Origin: Bog-473 sp035534235
Lineage (GTDB): Bacteria; Actinomycetota; Acidimicrobiia; Acidimicrobiales; RAAP-2
Assembly: GCA_035534235.1 (NCBI GenBank)
Contig: DATLSH010000004.1
Coordinates: forward strand, 1 to 53,472
Direction of reading: 5' to 3'
DNA: 53,472 bases
Shown piece by piece: positions 42,438 through 50,715 of this stretch (positions are counted from its first letter, which is position 1; each line of letters opens with the position of its first letter). Made by a program: the position numbers and the translations under genes. The notes under the pieces were generated by a model that was not told the origin of the DNA, did not search any database, and saw only the letters and a program-made list of their open reading frames with translations.

Positions 42438-42706
42438 TGGAGATCGGACACGAGATGGCCAACTACGAGCTCATGCTGGAACTCATGGTCCAGCAGGAAC
42501 AACACGACTACCAGGTCATGCTCGAAATCAGGGACCAGTCCGTCGGCACCCGCAGCCTGACCGGCGTCCTCGTGGCCGAGGATTGGCTGGAGCGCCACGG
42601 CATGGAAGCGGGCGCGCGCCGCACGTGCGGCACCTGCCTGACATGGTCGGAAGGTCACGTCCATCAGGCCGTCGAGGACGGATCCACCCTCACTATCTGC
42701 CGCTGA
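42437..42706 (+). CDS. Small acidic protein with CxxC, unknown
   Basis: 89 residues from the ATG at 42437. The N-terminal half is a predicted helix rich in Met, Glu and Gln (ANYELMLELMVQQEQHDYQV). The second half has CGTC and a terminal Cys (LTICR), possibly a metal site or redox pair. I do not recognise a family. Translational coupling with the 42-residue ORF argues that both are expressed. It is convergent with the PlsC-like gene. Confidence 0.55.
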   Translation: MEIGHEMANYELMLELMVQQEQHDYQVMLEIRDQSVGTRSLTGVLVAEDWLERHGMEAGARRTCGTCLTWSEGHVHQAVEDGSTLTICR

Positions 42707-42756
42707 CACGGCACGCCTGGGGCCCAGCCTCCGCCGTGTCCCTGCCCCGAAACGGG

Positions 42757-43746
42757 CTAGCGCGGCCAGTCCTTGCCCCGTCCCTCTCCGCGCCGCGGCG
42801 GCAGCGCCCAGGACCGCCGCCACGCCGGCCCTTCGGGCCCCCCATGCGCGGTCCCCGCGCCAGTCAGGGGTGCCACCGGGCTCCCCGATCGCCTGGCCTG
42901 CCACCAATCTGTCTGGACCTCACGGGCCAAGGTCGCCACGGCGGCCTCGACGCGAGCGGAGAAGCGGTGGGTGTTCTCGCCCTCATCAGGACTGAGCGGC
43001 TGGCCGAAGAGCACTGAAATCGGTGACCTCCGGATCCGCCCGCCCCGGCGCGACTCGGTTCCAGAGCCGCCGGGCGCCCGGGAGCCCTTTTCGGCCGTCT
43101 TGGGCAGGACGTGGCGGGTGCCGCTCAGATAGACGGGGACCACCGGTCGGCCGGTGCGCCGGGCCAGGTAGGCGGCGCCGGCGGTGAACGGTTGCGTCCA
43201 GCCGTCGGGGGAACGACCGCCCTCGGGGAAGATGACCAGGCTCCATCCGTCGTTCAGCAATGCGGCCGCCGCGTCGCCTGAGCGGCGGTTGATCTTGTGG
43301 CGCTCAATGGGAATTGCGGCCACGGCGAACGACCACAGGATGGCTTTCCAGGTGCGGTCGAAGAAATAGTCCGATGCCCCGGCGACCACGGTGTGGTGCC
43401 GGAACGCCACGGGGAGCGTGGTCAGGAGCAACGGGGTGTCGATGTGGCTGGCGTGGTTGGCGGCGAAGATGACCGGGCCGTCGACCCGTTGCAGGTGTTC
43501 CAACCCCCGCACGGTGGCCGGCGCCAGCAGGCGGGCGGCGGGACGGGTGACGTTGTCCATCACCATGGCCCGGGCCAGGCGGACCGGGTAGCGGCGGGAC
43601 CAATCATGGTCGTAGTCGAGCCCGACCTTGCGCGCGGGATCAGGGCGCTCCATCCCCGAGGGCCACGACGGCGCGCCCAGGGGGAAGTGCGACGTCCCGG
43701 CCCGACCGGCCAGTCGCCGCACCTGCTGGCCCAATGACCCGCTCAC
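42757..43746 (-). CDS. PlsC-like 1-acyl-glycerol-phosphate/lipid acyltransferase
   Basis: 329 residues from GTG 43746, 16 nt after the LarA-like stop. The acyltransferase motifs are NHASHIDTPLL (HX4D) and FPEGGRSPDG, with PVVPVYLSGT as a later conserved block. The C-terminal region of about 70 residues is Arg/Gly/Pro-rich and probably disordered. It would acylate a lysophospholipid or, given the acyl-CoA reductase in the operon, a fatty alcohol or similar acceptor (inference). Confidence 0.92.
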   Translation of the reverse strand: MSGSLGQQVRRLAGRAGTSHFPLGAPSWPSGMERPDPARKVGLDYDHDWSRRYPVRLARAMVMDNVTRPAARLLAPATVRGLEHLQRVDGPVIFAANHASHIDTPLLLTTLPVAFRHHTVVAGASDYFFDRTWKAILWSFAVAAIPIERHKINRRSGDAAAALLNDGWSLVIFPEGGRSPDGWTQPFTAGAAYLARRTGRPVVPVYLSGTRHVLPKTAEKGSRAPGGSGTESRRGGRIRRSPISVLFGQPLSPDEGENTHRFSARVEAAVATLAREVQTDWWQARRSGSPVAPLTGAGTAHGGPEGPAWRRSWALPPRRGEGRGKDWPR

Positions 43747-43762
43747 CGCAGGGATCCAGCCA

Positions 43763-45352
43763 TCAGTGCACGTCCGCCATCATGATCGGCGGCGCGTGCA
43801 GGTGGGTGAGCGTGGGGGAGGGCCCCACCACGTCGGAGGCGATCTCCAGCGCGTCGTTGAGCGAGCTGGCGGGAGAGAAGCCCAACCGGCGCACGGCCGC
43901 CGCATCTCCCCCCACGATGATGACCCGGCCCAGGTGCTCAAGGGCGTGGGCGCACCAGTACCACATGTAGAAGGGATGGACGCCGTGGTAGGCGTGGCCG
44001 GTGCGGTAGAGGTGGATGTACCACGGGTCGGTGGCGAACGACTCCTCAAATTCCTTGTGGATCCGTACCGGGTCGACCGTTTGCGTCAATACCTGTTCGT
44101 AGAAGTCGATGTAGCTCGGGTGGTGCCCGGGGTGGAATTCCGGACGGGTGGGATGGCGCAGGATGAGCACACCGCCCTCGCGCACCAGCGGCCGGCCGCG
44201 GTACAGGTTGAAGAAGTAGCCCAGCCCGAGGCAGGCCACCAGGATCGGGTTCATGATGGAGTTCACGTTGTACGGGCAGATGTACGGCAGGCCCATGGTG
44301 AGGATGTCGGTCTGTCCCTCTACCGCAATGCCCTGCTGCCTCCACACGTTCTCCGTCGTCAGCGCGTGCACCGCCTCCACCTCGCCGGCCTGCACCGAGG
44401 TCATGGCATGGGGTGACTTGATCGAATGGAAGATCTGACGGGCCAGGCGGGAAGGCACCCGGGCCAGCGCGGCGGACGTGCCGGCGTAGGTCGCCCGGTC
44501 CCGCAGCGTCCACTCCCACTCGCGTTTTTGCAGGAAGGCGAAGTTGGAGGGGAAGGTGTCGGTGTTGAGCGTGGTCTCGATCTGGAAGATCTTGACCCCG
44601 GCCTCGGCGATGCAGCGGCCCATCCGCCAGTTGGACGTGTGGAGCTCGGAGGCCGGCGCGTCCATGAAGGAGCGCGAGTGCACCATGGTCTGGGGATTGT
44701 GGTGATGGCGCAGGCTCCGGTAACTGGCCAGGCCGGTGGCCACGCTCTTGTGGCCCCCGTCCATGGCGACCAGGTTGATATTCACGTAGACGAGCAGGTC
44801 GGAGGTGGCGGCCCGCTTGTTGATCTCAATGTCCTCCCCCTGCGCGGTCTGGCCCAGGTGGATGAGGTTCCCGGGGTCCTCGGCGTCGTGCTGGGTCAGC
44901 AGCCCGTGGGGGGCGAAGGAGTCGTAGACCCGGTCGCCCAGGGCGTGGCGGAGCTCGTCCTCGGTCATGCGGCGGTGCAGGGCCAGGGCCGCCACCAGGA
45001 CGACGTCGTCGACACCGGCGTCGGCCGCCATGTCCAGCACCGTCTCGATCACCATCTGGCGGATGTCAGGAGCGACCATCGGGGGCAGCGGCAGCGAGAT
45101 GTCGTCGAAGCAGATGGTGAGCTTCATCCCGGCCGAGAGCAGCGCCGGCAGCGGGTCGCGGTCACCGACGGGGTGCAGGAGGGCGTGGCGTATGGCTCCG
45201 TAGGGGTCGTCCAGCGCCGGCATGGGCTCGGGCGCGTAGAGCACCCGGCTGCCCTCGGGCAACGTCTCGAGCGTGAAGCCCTCTCCGTTCCAGAACAGCG
45301 TGGGCGGCGTCGACTTGTCGACTTCCAGGACGAAACCGGGACGGCGGCTCAT
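43763..45352 (-). CDS. Divergent LarA (lactate racemase/DUF2088)-family protein
   Basis: 529 residues; the start overlaps the dehydrogenase stop by ATGA. It follows the LarA fold with FDDISLPLPP, ALALHRRMTEDEL and DGGHKSVATGL. By spacing to LarA of Lactiplantibacillus, His126 matches H108, Lys202 matches the pincer-attaching K184 (76 apart in both) and His218 matches nickel ligand H200. The position of H174 is Ile, and the TRP arginine (R75) is replaced (SLP). LarA homologues use a nickel-pincer cofactor for hydride transfer on 2-hydroxyacids. The C-terminus is about 100 residues longer than LarA. The reaction is unknown. Confidence 0.85.
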   Translation of the reverse strand: MSRRPGFVLEVDKSTPPTLFWNGEGFTLETLPEGSRVLYAPEPMPALDDPYGAIRHALLHPVGDRDPLPALLSAGMKLTICFDDISLPLPPMVAPDIRQMVIETVLDMAADAGVDDVVLVAALALHRRMTEDELRHALGDRVYDSFAPHGLLTQHDAEDPGNLIHLGQTAQGEDIEINKRAATSDLLVYVNINLVAMDGGHKSVATGLASYRSLRHHHNPQTMVHSRSFMDAPASELHTSNWRMGRCIAEAGVKIFQIETTLNTDTFPSNFAFLQKREWEWTLRDRATYAGTSAALARVPSRLARQIFHSIKSPHAMTSVQAGEVEAVHALTTENVWRQQGIAVEGQTDILTMGLPYICPYNVNSIMNPILVACLGLGYFFNLYRGRPLVREGGVLILRHPTRPEFHPGHHPSYIDFYEQVLTQTVDPVRIHKEFEESFATDPWYIHLYRTGHAYHGVHPFYMWYWCAHALEHLGRVIIVGGDAAAVRRLGFSPASSLNDALEIASDVVGPSPTLTHLHAPPIMMADVH

Positions 45353-46635
45353 CGGGCGTGTCCTTTCCTCATGTCGAAGGCGATCTTGACGGACCCGCGG
45401 CGGCCGGCGGAGCCGGCGTGGGCCACGGCGTCCTCAAAGCGGGTGAGCGGGTAGGTGGCCGAGACGAGGCGGCCGGTCCCCTGCGCCGCCACCACCTCGA
45501 AGGCGAGATTGAAGGTGGCCATCTCCCTGAGTTTGGCTGCGCCCCTTTTCGCTCCGGCTTCGGCGGCAGGGACCGACTCGGTCCCGTAGGCATAGGCCCC
45601 GGCCAGGCGGACCTCGCGGTGCCAGAGCGGCGCCAGGTCGACGGTGACCTTCCCCGGCATGCCGACCAGGGCCACGGTGCCGCGCGGGCGCACCATGCTC
45701 AGGGAGTGGGCGATCGACTCGGCGCTGCCCACACAGTCGATGACCACGTCGGCCCCGCCCGAGAGGGTCGCCGTCTGGCCCGCCGCGCCGCCGAAGGAGA
45801 GCGATTGGCTGTGCCGGCGCACCGCCCGGGACAGCTGGCCGGGCGGCAGGGCCTCGGTGGCTCCGAACTGGCGGGCCAGGCGCTGTTGGTGCGGATGCTT
45901 GGCGCCCGCCAGCACGGCTGCGGGAGCGCGGCAGCGACCCGTGGCGGCCAGGTGGGTGAGGGCGGCGATGACGGTGAGGCCCAGGGTGCCCGCGCCCACC
46001 ACGGCGACCAGGTCGTCCTCGGCGATCCCGGCACCCAGGACGGCGTGCACGGCGCAGGCCACCGGCTCGGTGGTGACGGCGTCGGCGTCGCTCAGCCCGT
46101 CGGGCACGGCGAAGAGCTGGCTGGAGTGGGCCACCAGGCCCGTGGTCGACCAGCCGCCCCCGGTGTCGGCGCAGAAGCCGGTCTGCAGGCCCGGCCGGAT
46201 GTGCCCGAAGGCCAGATGGCCGCAGTTGCCGACATGGCCGAAGCTGCAGGCGGGACACAAGGGGTCGATCCCGCGCGCCGCGCAACCCAGCACCGGTTGG
46301 AGCACCACCCGGGCGCCGGCGGCGAGCGGCGTTCCGTCGGCGGCGGCACCCGGGTCGGAGACGAGGCCCACCACCTCGTGTCCAGGGACGAAGGGGAAGG
46401 ACACGATCTCCTCGAAGTAGCGCGAGCTGCGACCGTCGAGGGTGGCCAGATCGGAACCGCAGATACCCGAGAGCACCGGGTCGACGTGGACCCAGCCCGG
46501 ACCCGGTAGCGCCGGCGCGTCCTGCTCGACCAGGCGCAGCGGTCCCACGCCGGCCCCCCGGCCCGAACCGAACGCCGACACCAGGCGTGCGGCGGCGAAC
46601 CGGGGGATGGAGCGCTCGTACAGGAGGGTGGTCAT
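45349..46635 (-). CDS. Zinc-dependent alcohol dehydrogenase (MDR family)
   Basis: 428 residues. It has the catalytic zinc site GICGSDLA and GHEVVG, a structural zinc loop with Cys residues (ARGIDPLCPACSFGHVGNC), and the NAD(P)-binding VVGAGTLGLTVIAAL. It overlaps both neighbours by 4 nt. In this operon it could interconvert the fatty alcohol or aldehyde produced by the reductase, or work on the product of the LarA-like enzyme. It is about 60 residues longer than most family members because of loops near residues 95-160. Confidence 0.92.
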   Translation of the reverse strand: MTTLLYERSIPRFAAARLVSAFGSGRGAGVGPLRLVEQDAPALPGPGWVHVDPVLSGICGSDLATLDGRSSRYFEEIVSFPFVPGHEVVGLVSDPGAAADGTPLAAGARVVLQPVLGCAARGIDPLCPACSFGHVGNCGHLAFGHIRPGLQTGFCADTGGGWSTTGLVAHSSQLFAVPDGLSDADAVTTEPVACAVHAVLGAGIAEDDLVAVVGAGTLGLTVIAALTHLAATGRCRAPAAVLAGAKHPHQQRLARQFGATEALPPGQLSRAVRRHSQSLSFGGAAGQTATLSGGADVVIDCVGSAESIAHSLSMVRPRGTVALVGMPGKVTVDLAPLWHREVRLAGAYAYGTESVPAAEAGAKRGAAKLREMATFNLAFEVVAAQGTGRLVSATYPLTRFEDAVAHAGSAGRRGSVKIAFDMRKGHAR

Positions 46636-48977
46636 CGGATGACCGTGGCCTTGGGTGACTTCACGTCGAAGGGGCCCAGGGGGAGCGGCCGGTGCGACCC
46701 GCCTGCGGCCTTGGCCCAGTGCTCCACGTGCCAGCCCCGCCGCCGGGCGATGGCGGCCAGGCGCGCCTCGGGGTTGACGGCTACCGGGAAGCCCACCGCC
46801 TCCAGCATGGCCAGGTCGCTGGCGGAGTCCGCATAGGCCACCGACTGCTCCAACGACAGCGTGTGCGCCTCGGCGTAGTCGGCCAGCACCAGCGCACGCG
46901 CCTCGCCGATGGGCGGGAGGGTGATGAGGTGTCCGGTGAGCAGTCCGTCGCGCTCCTCCATTTCGGCGCAGACGATGTCGTCGAAGAGGGGGCGGATGGG
47001 CTCAATGATGAAATCGAGGGCACCGGTGATGAGCAGGGTGCGATGCCCGAGCGCCCGGTGGGCCCGTACCCGGGCGAACCCCTCGGGGAAGGAGCGGGTG
47101 AGGAGCTGCTGGTGGAAGAGCTCCCACGAGTCCTCCCGCAACCGGGCGATCGGCGCGTCCTCGAATCGGCGGTAGAAGGAGCGCAGGAAGTCCCCGCGGT
47201 CGCGCCGGTCCAGGGCCAGCAACGAGGGGGCTTGGCGGACCAGATCGGCCACGAACCGGGCCCGTCGCCCGGCCGGCAGGTGGCGGCTGGCCAGCCAGGC
47301 GTAGGTGTCGACCACGTTGGACGACATGAGGGTGTGTTCCAGGTCGAAGACCGCCAGGTGGCGATCGGCCGAGAGGATGGCCTTGCGGGCCCGTTCCGGG
47401 CGCTTCTCCACCACCGACTTGCCGGCCTTGGTGCGCACCCTGGTGTGCTCGAGCACCGAGGGGAGGTGCACGTGGTGCACGTAGTGGTCCCAGTCGATGA
47501 CACCGGGGTCGAAGCAGAACACCTCGTGGTCCTCGTCGTCAAAGGTGTCCCACAGGGCAATCAGGCGGTCGACCCGGTAGCGGGCGTCGGTCTCGGTGTA
47601 GGCCCCGTAGAGCTCGACATACCCGAGAGCGCGCTTGGCCAGCAGGTGCTTGTCCTCAATGCGGGCGGCCAGCTCGGCCTGCTTGCCCCGGATCGGCAGC
47701 GCGGTCAGCAGCTTCTCGGCGAACGTCATGGCTGCGTCCGCCCGTCTGAGCTGGCGCTGGACCCGACCGCGGCCGGGGAACGACCACTCGGGCACGTTGA
47801 TCGGCTGACCCCGCTCGTCGTAGAGCGGGTTGCGGCTGAAGAAGTCCTGCGTCAACTCGACCAGATGGCCATAACGGAAGGGATTCCGCACACCCGAGGC
47901 CACGTGGTACACCGACGGGGGACCGGGAGCGGGACCGTGGGCGGCCACGCCGAGGATGGCCGCCACCACCAGGTCGACCGGGATCACGTCGACGATGCCC
48001 TCGGGCACGCCGGGGAACTCGCGCAGGAGCCCGCGGGCGTACGACACGATGATCGGCTCGGCCATGCGGAAGCCCCTGATCCAGCCCGGGCGGGGCTCCG
48101 ACAGGGCGGACTCAATGATGGACGGGCGCACGAAGGTGATGGGGACGTTGCCGCCCCACTGCGCCACCAGGGCGCGCTCGCCCATGGCCTTGGTGAACGG
48201 GTAGGCGTCGGGCCAACCCAGAGAATGCGCCCGGGCGGTACCGGCATCGACGAGCTGCGTGCTCACCCACTCCTCGCGGACCTTCTCGGCCCGGGTGGCG
48301 ATGAGATGCTCACCGGCGCCGCCCACTTCGGAGCGGGCCTGCTTGGTGAAGCCGGTGAGGCGGGAAGCCTTGCGGGACTCCGCCTGGAGGTCATCACGAA
48401 GCCTACGGGCGGCCTTCACCTCGTCCTCCCATTCCACGTCGAGCGTGAAACGGTTCTCCGAGAGCAGCTCCTCCTTGGCCTCACCCTGGTGGGTGCTGGC
48501 CACATAGGCCGTCGACACGGCGATCAGGTGGGCGCCCGATCCCGAGGCCGCCACCGCGGCGCCGACACGCGAGGGCCCGAGGAGGTTGATCTCCACCGCT
48601 TGGGTGAGCGGCGCATCGAAGGAGACGGTGGCCGCCGAGTGGATGACGACATCCGCCGCGGCCAGGGCCGCCCGGCCCGCATCGTCGAGGCCGAGACCGT
48701 CCTGCCCCACATCACCGGCGACGGCCCGCACGCGCTGGGCCACCTCTCCGGCGAACGCGTCGCCGAGCTCGGTCCGCAGCCGGTCGAAGCAGTCGTTCTT
48801 GATGACCTCGCGGGCCAGCCGGGCGGCGGCGTCGGCCCGGCGGCCCGGCCGCACCAGCACGGTGATGTCGGCCTCGGGGATGCAGCGCAGGATGCGTTCG
48901 ACCAGCGCAGTGCCCAGAAACCCGGTGGCACCGGTGATGAAGAAGCGCTTGGCGCGGAGGTCCCGACCGATGGGCAC
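46632..48977 (-). CDS. Fatty acyl-CoA reductase-like SDR fused to HAD-IB domain
   Basis: 781 residues from GTG 48977. The N-terminal extended SDR (NAD-binding 4, male-sterility type) has ITGATGFLGTALVERIL and the YPFTKAMGE catalytic Tyr/Lys. A sterile-like C-terminal region reaches about 500 (FDPGVIDWDHYVHHVHLPSV). Residues from about 540 on are a HAD-IB domain with DLEHT (545-549), LLITGA and YADSASDLAMLEAVG. The second HAD aspartate is Glu here. Family members reduce acyl-CoA or acyl-ACP to aldehyde or alcohol. A promoter TAGACA-N17-TAAACA puts the transcript start at the GTG. Confidence 0.9.
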   Translation of the reverse strand: MPIGRDLRAKRFFITGATGFLGTALVERILRCIPEADITVLVRPGRRADAAARLAREVIKNDCFDRLRTELGDAFAGEVAQRVRAVAGDVGQDGLGLDDAGRAALAAADVVIHSAATVSFDAPLTQAVEINLLGPSRVGAAVAASGSGAHLIAVSTAYVASTHQGEAKEELLSENRFTLDVEWEDEVKAARRLRDDLQAESRKASRLTGFTKQARSEVGGAGEHLIATRAEKVREEWVSTQLVDAGTARAHSLGWPDAYPFTKAMGERALVAQWGGNVPITFVRPSIIESALSEPRPGWIRGFRMAEPIIVSYARGLLREFPGVPEGIVDVIPVDLVVAAILGVAAHGPAPGPPSVYHVASGVRNPFRYGHLVELTQDFFSRNPLYDERGQPINVPEWSFPGRGRVQRQLRRADAAMTFAEKLLTALPIRGKQAELAARIEDKHLLAKRALGYVELYGAYTETDARYRVDRLIALWDTFDDEDHEVFCFDPGVIDWDHYVHHVHLPSVLEHTRVRTKAGKSVVEKRPERARKAILSADRHLAVFDLEHTLMSSNVVDTYAWLASRHLPAGRRARFVADLVRQAPSLLALDRRDRGDFLRSFYRRFEDAPIARLREDSWELFHQQLLTRSFPEGFARVRAHRALGHRTLLITGALDFIIEPIRPLFDDIVCAEMEERDGLLTGHLITLPPIGEARALVLADYAEAHTLSLEQSVAYADSASDLAMLEAVGFPVAVNPEARLAAIARRRGWHVEHWAKAAGGSHRPLPLGPFDVKSPKATVIR

Positions 48978-48983
48978 CGGGAA

Positions 48984-49023
48984 TGTTTACCATTCAAGGC
49001 TCATCTTGTCTACCATTTGGTAA
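48984..49023. promoter_or_regulatory. TetR operator and divergent leaderless promoters
   Basis: Two related boxes, TTTACCATTCAAGG (from 48986) and TCTACCATTTGGTAA (from 49009), lie 23 bp apart. The second contains TACCA-TT-TGGTA, a short palindrome. On the minus strand TAGACA (49012-49007) and TAAACA (48989-48984) are N17 apart and point at GTG 48977. The start codons of the two divergent genes are only 46 bp apart. Confidence 0.6.
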
Positions 49024-49653
49024 GTGCCCCACCCAGCGAGGGCCGGCGGTGAGCCGGCCGAGAGCCTCACCACGAGCGACCGCATCCTCGATGCGGCGCT
49101 GGCCTCCTTCGCCACCCGCGGCTACGAGGCCACCTCGCTGGACGCGCTGGCCAAGGGTTTGGAGCTGACCAAGCAGAGCATCCTGTACTGGTTCCCCTCC
49201 AAGGACGCCGTGCTCGAAGCGGTCATCGCCCGCAGCGCCGACCAGCTCTCGGCCGCGCTCGAGACCGCCCTCGACGACGCCGGCCCAGGGTGGGTCCGGG
49301 TCGAGGCGGTGGTGCGCTCGGTCTTCCGCCTGGCCGCCCGCCAGCCCGAGCTGCTCGGCCTGCTGCGCGAGGTCGGGCGGTTGGGCCCGCCGGCGGCCAC
49401 CCAGATGACGCTGGCCCTCGAACCCCTGGTGCGGCGGGCGTCCTCCTTCCTGGAGGCTGAGATGGATGCGGGCACCATGCGGCGGCACGACCCCCGGCTG
49501 CTCCTGCTCGCCATCTACTCCACCGTGATCGGCATGGTCACCGAAGTCGAGGTCCTGCGCGCGCTGGGAGAGGAGCCGACGGCCCGCTCACTGGTAAGGC
49601 GGCGCACCGACGTGCTGGCGCTCCTGCGCTCGGCGCTGGTGATCGAAGCCTGA
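49024..49653 (+). CDS. TetR-family regulator of the reductase operon
   Basis: 209 residues from GTG 49024. The helix-turn-helix is DRILDAALASFATRGYEATS, LDALAKGLELTKQSILYWFPSKDAVLEAVI. It is divergent from the acyl-CoA reductase operon with overlapping operator boxes at 48984-49023 and most likely represses it and itself; a fatty acyl ligand is inferred. It ends 1 nt before the stop of the convergent membrane protein gene. Confidence 0.93.
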   Translation: MPHPARAGGEPAESLTTSDRILDAALASFATRGYEATSLDALAKGLELTKQSILYWFPSKDAVLEAVIARSADQLSAALETALDDAGPGWVRVEAVVRSVFRLAARQPELLGLLREVGRLGPPAATQMTLALEPLVRRASSFLEAEMDAGTMRRHDPRLLLLAIYSTVIGMVTEVEVLRALGEEPTARSLVRRRTDVLALLRSALVIEA

Positions 49654-49654
49654 T

Positions 49655-50392
49655 CTAGTCCGTGGGCTTGGCCACCCGCTTGCGGGGCGGTGCCTTGGGT
49701 GTGTAGCGCTTGTTCGCCGTCGGCGCCTTGTGACCGGAGGGTTTCGGGGGCGCTCCGGCGGCCGCCTTGCCTTCCCGGCGGGGCCGGCGGGTGGCGGCCT
49801 GGCCGGCCGCCGCCTTGGCGCTGGGGGTGCCGTACTTCTGTATCCGCCAGGCGCGCAGCATGAGCCAGCCACCGAGGAAGACGAGGGCGAAGCCCAGAGG
49901 GGCGAAGATCAGCGTGAAGGAGAATCCGGTGATGAAGAAGGCAAAGGCCACCAGGGTCCGCTTGCGGCGGTAGAGGCCGAAGAAGCCAATGGCGCAGAAG
50001 GCCAGGACGATGCCGCCCAGCAGGAGGAACGAGCTCGAGATGGGCACCTGCACCAGGTGCCCGTGCACCTTGGCCTGCCGAGTGTGGTGCGAAGCCAGGT
50101 AGTAGGTCAGGTAGGCCCCGAGGACGGCGGCCAGGATGAGCCCGCCCTTGGACCATTTGACCTCCACCTCATTGAGCCCTGACATGGCGGCCCGGCGCTC
50201 GGCGGGGGGCAGGATCTCTGACGGGGCTGAAGCCGCAGTCGGGCCAGGATCTCTTGCCTTCGACTGGGCCGGGATCGGGGCCGGGGCCGGCAGGGGCGGC
50301 AGCATCGGTATTTTGGCGGGGCGGTTGAAGAGGCCCGACAGTCTTGACGTCATGCTGGACCGGCCGTTGCGGTCACCGATTGAGGACGCCAT
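49655..50392 (-). CDS. Membrane protein of unknown function with basic C-terminal tail
   Basis: 245 residues from the ATG at 50392 (an ATG at 50353 is possible). A Pro/Ala-rich N-terminus of about 75 residues leads to four hydrophobic segments (about 84-100, 119-140, 147-162, 163-180). The C-terminal 60 residues are Lys/Arg/Pro/Ala-rich, likely cytoplasmic and able to bind nucleic acid or membrane. I do not recognise a family. Confidence 0.8.
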   Translation of the reverse strand: MASSIGDRNGRSSMTSRLSGLFNRPAKIPMLPPLPAPAPIPAQSKARDPGPTAASAPSEILPPAERRAAMSGLNEVEVKWSKGGLILAAVLGAYLTYYLASHHTRQAKVHGHLVQVPISSSFLLLGGIVLAFCAIGFFGLYRRKRTLVAFAFFITGFSFTLIFAPLGFALVFLGGWLMLRAWRIQKYGTPSAKAAAGQAATRRPRREGKAAAGAPPKPSGHKAPTANKRYTPKAPPRKRVAKPTD

Positions 50393-50564
50393 GGCCCATT
50401 CAGGGTAGCGGCAGGCCCGGAGCCGCCCCGACCGTGCGCCGCCCCCCTTCCCAGAGAGCGGTGCTTCGGCCGTGCGGGCACAGCGGCGGCAGGGGGTCCC
50501 CCGCGTGGCCGCCCGAGGATGGGGTTGGCGGAAGGACTACGGTTTGAGCGCAGTCGGCCCGCAA

Positions 50565-50641
50565 GGGCGCTTAGCTCAGCTGGTTAGAGCGCAGCCTTCA
50601 CACGGCTGAGGTCGTGGGTTCGAGTCCCGCAGCGCCCACCA
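50565..50641 (+). tRNA. tRNA-Val (anticodon CAC), CCA encoded
   Basis: The acceptor GGGCGCT pairs with AGCGCCC (50631-50637), followed by discriminator A and encoded CCA. The D arm is GCTCAGCTGGTTAGAGC, the anticodon stem CAGCC/GGCTG with loop TTCACAC (anticodon CAC, reading GTG valine codons), and the T arm GTGGGTTCGAGTCCCGC. All arms pair. It is the presumed integration site of the element that follows. Confidence 0.97.
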
Positions 50642-50678
50642 GGTCAGAGGCACTTTTTGGCATCTGGCCAATGAGGAT

Positions 50679-50699
50679 GTCCTAGCAATGTCCTAGGAC
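50679..50699 (+). repeat. Direct repeats and palindrome before the integrase
   Basis: GTCCTAG at 50679 and again at 50690 (11-bp period); the second extends to the perfect palindrome GTCCTAGGAC (50690-50699). Located between tRNA and integrase start, these fit integrase or excisionase arm-type sites, or an autoregulatory operator. Confidence 0.45.
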
Positions 50700-50715
50700 G
50701 CTGTAGCGTGGCGGC

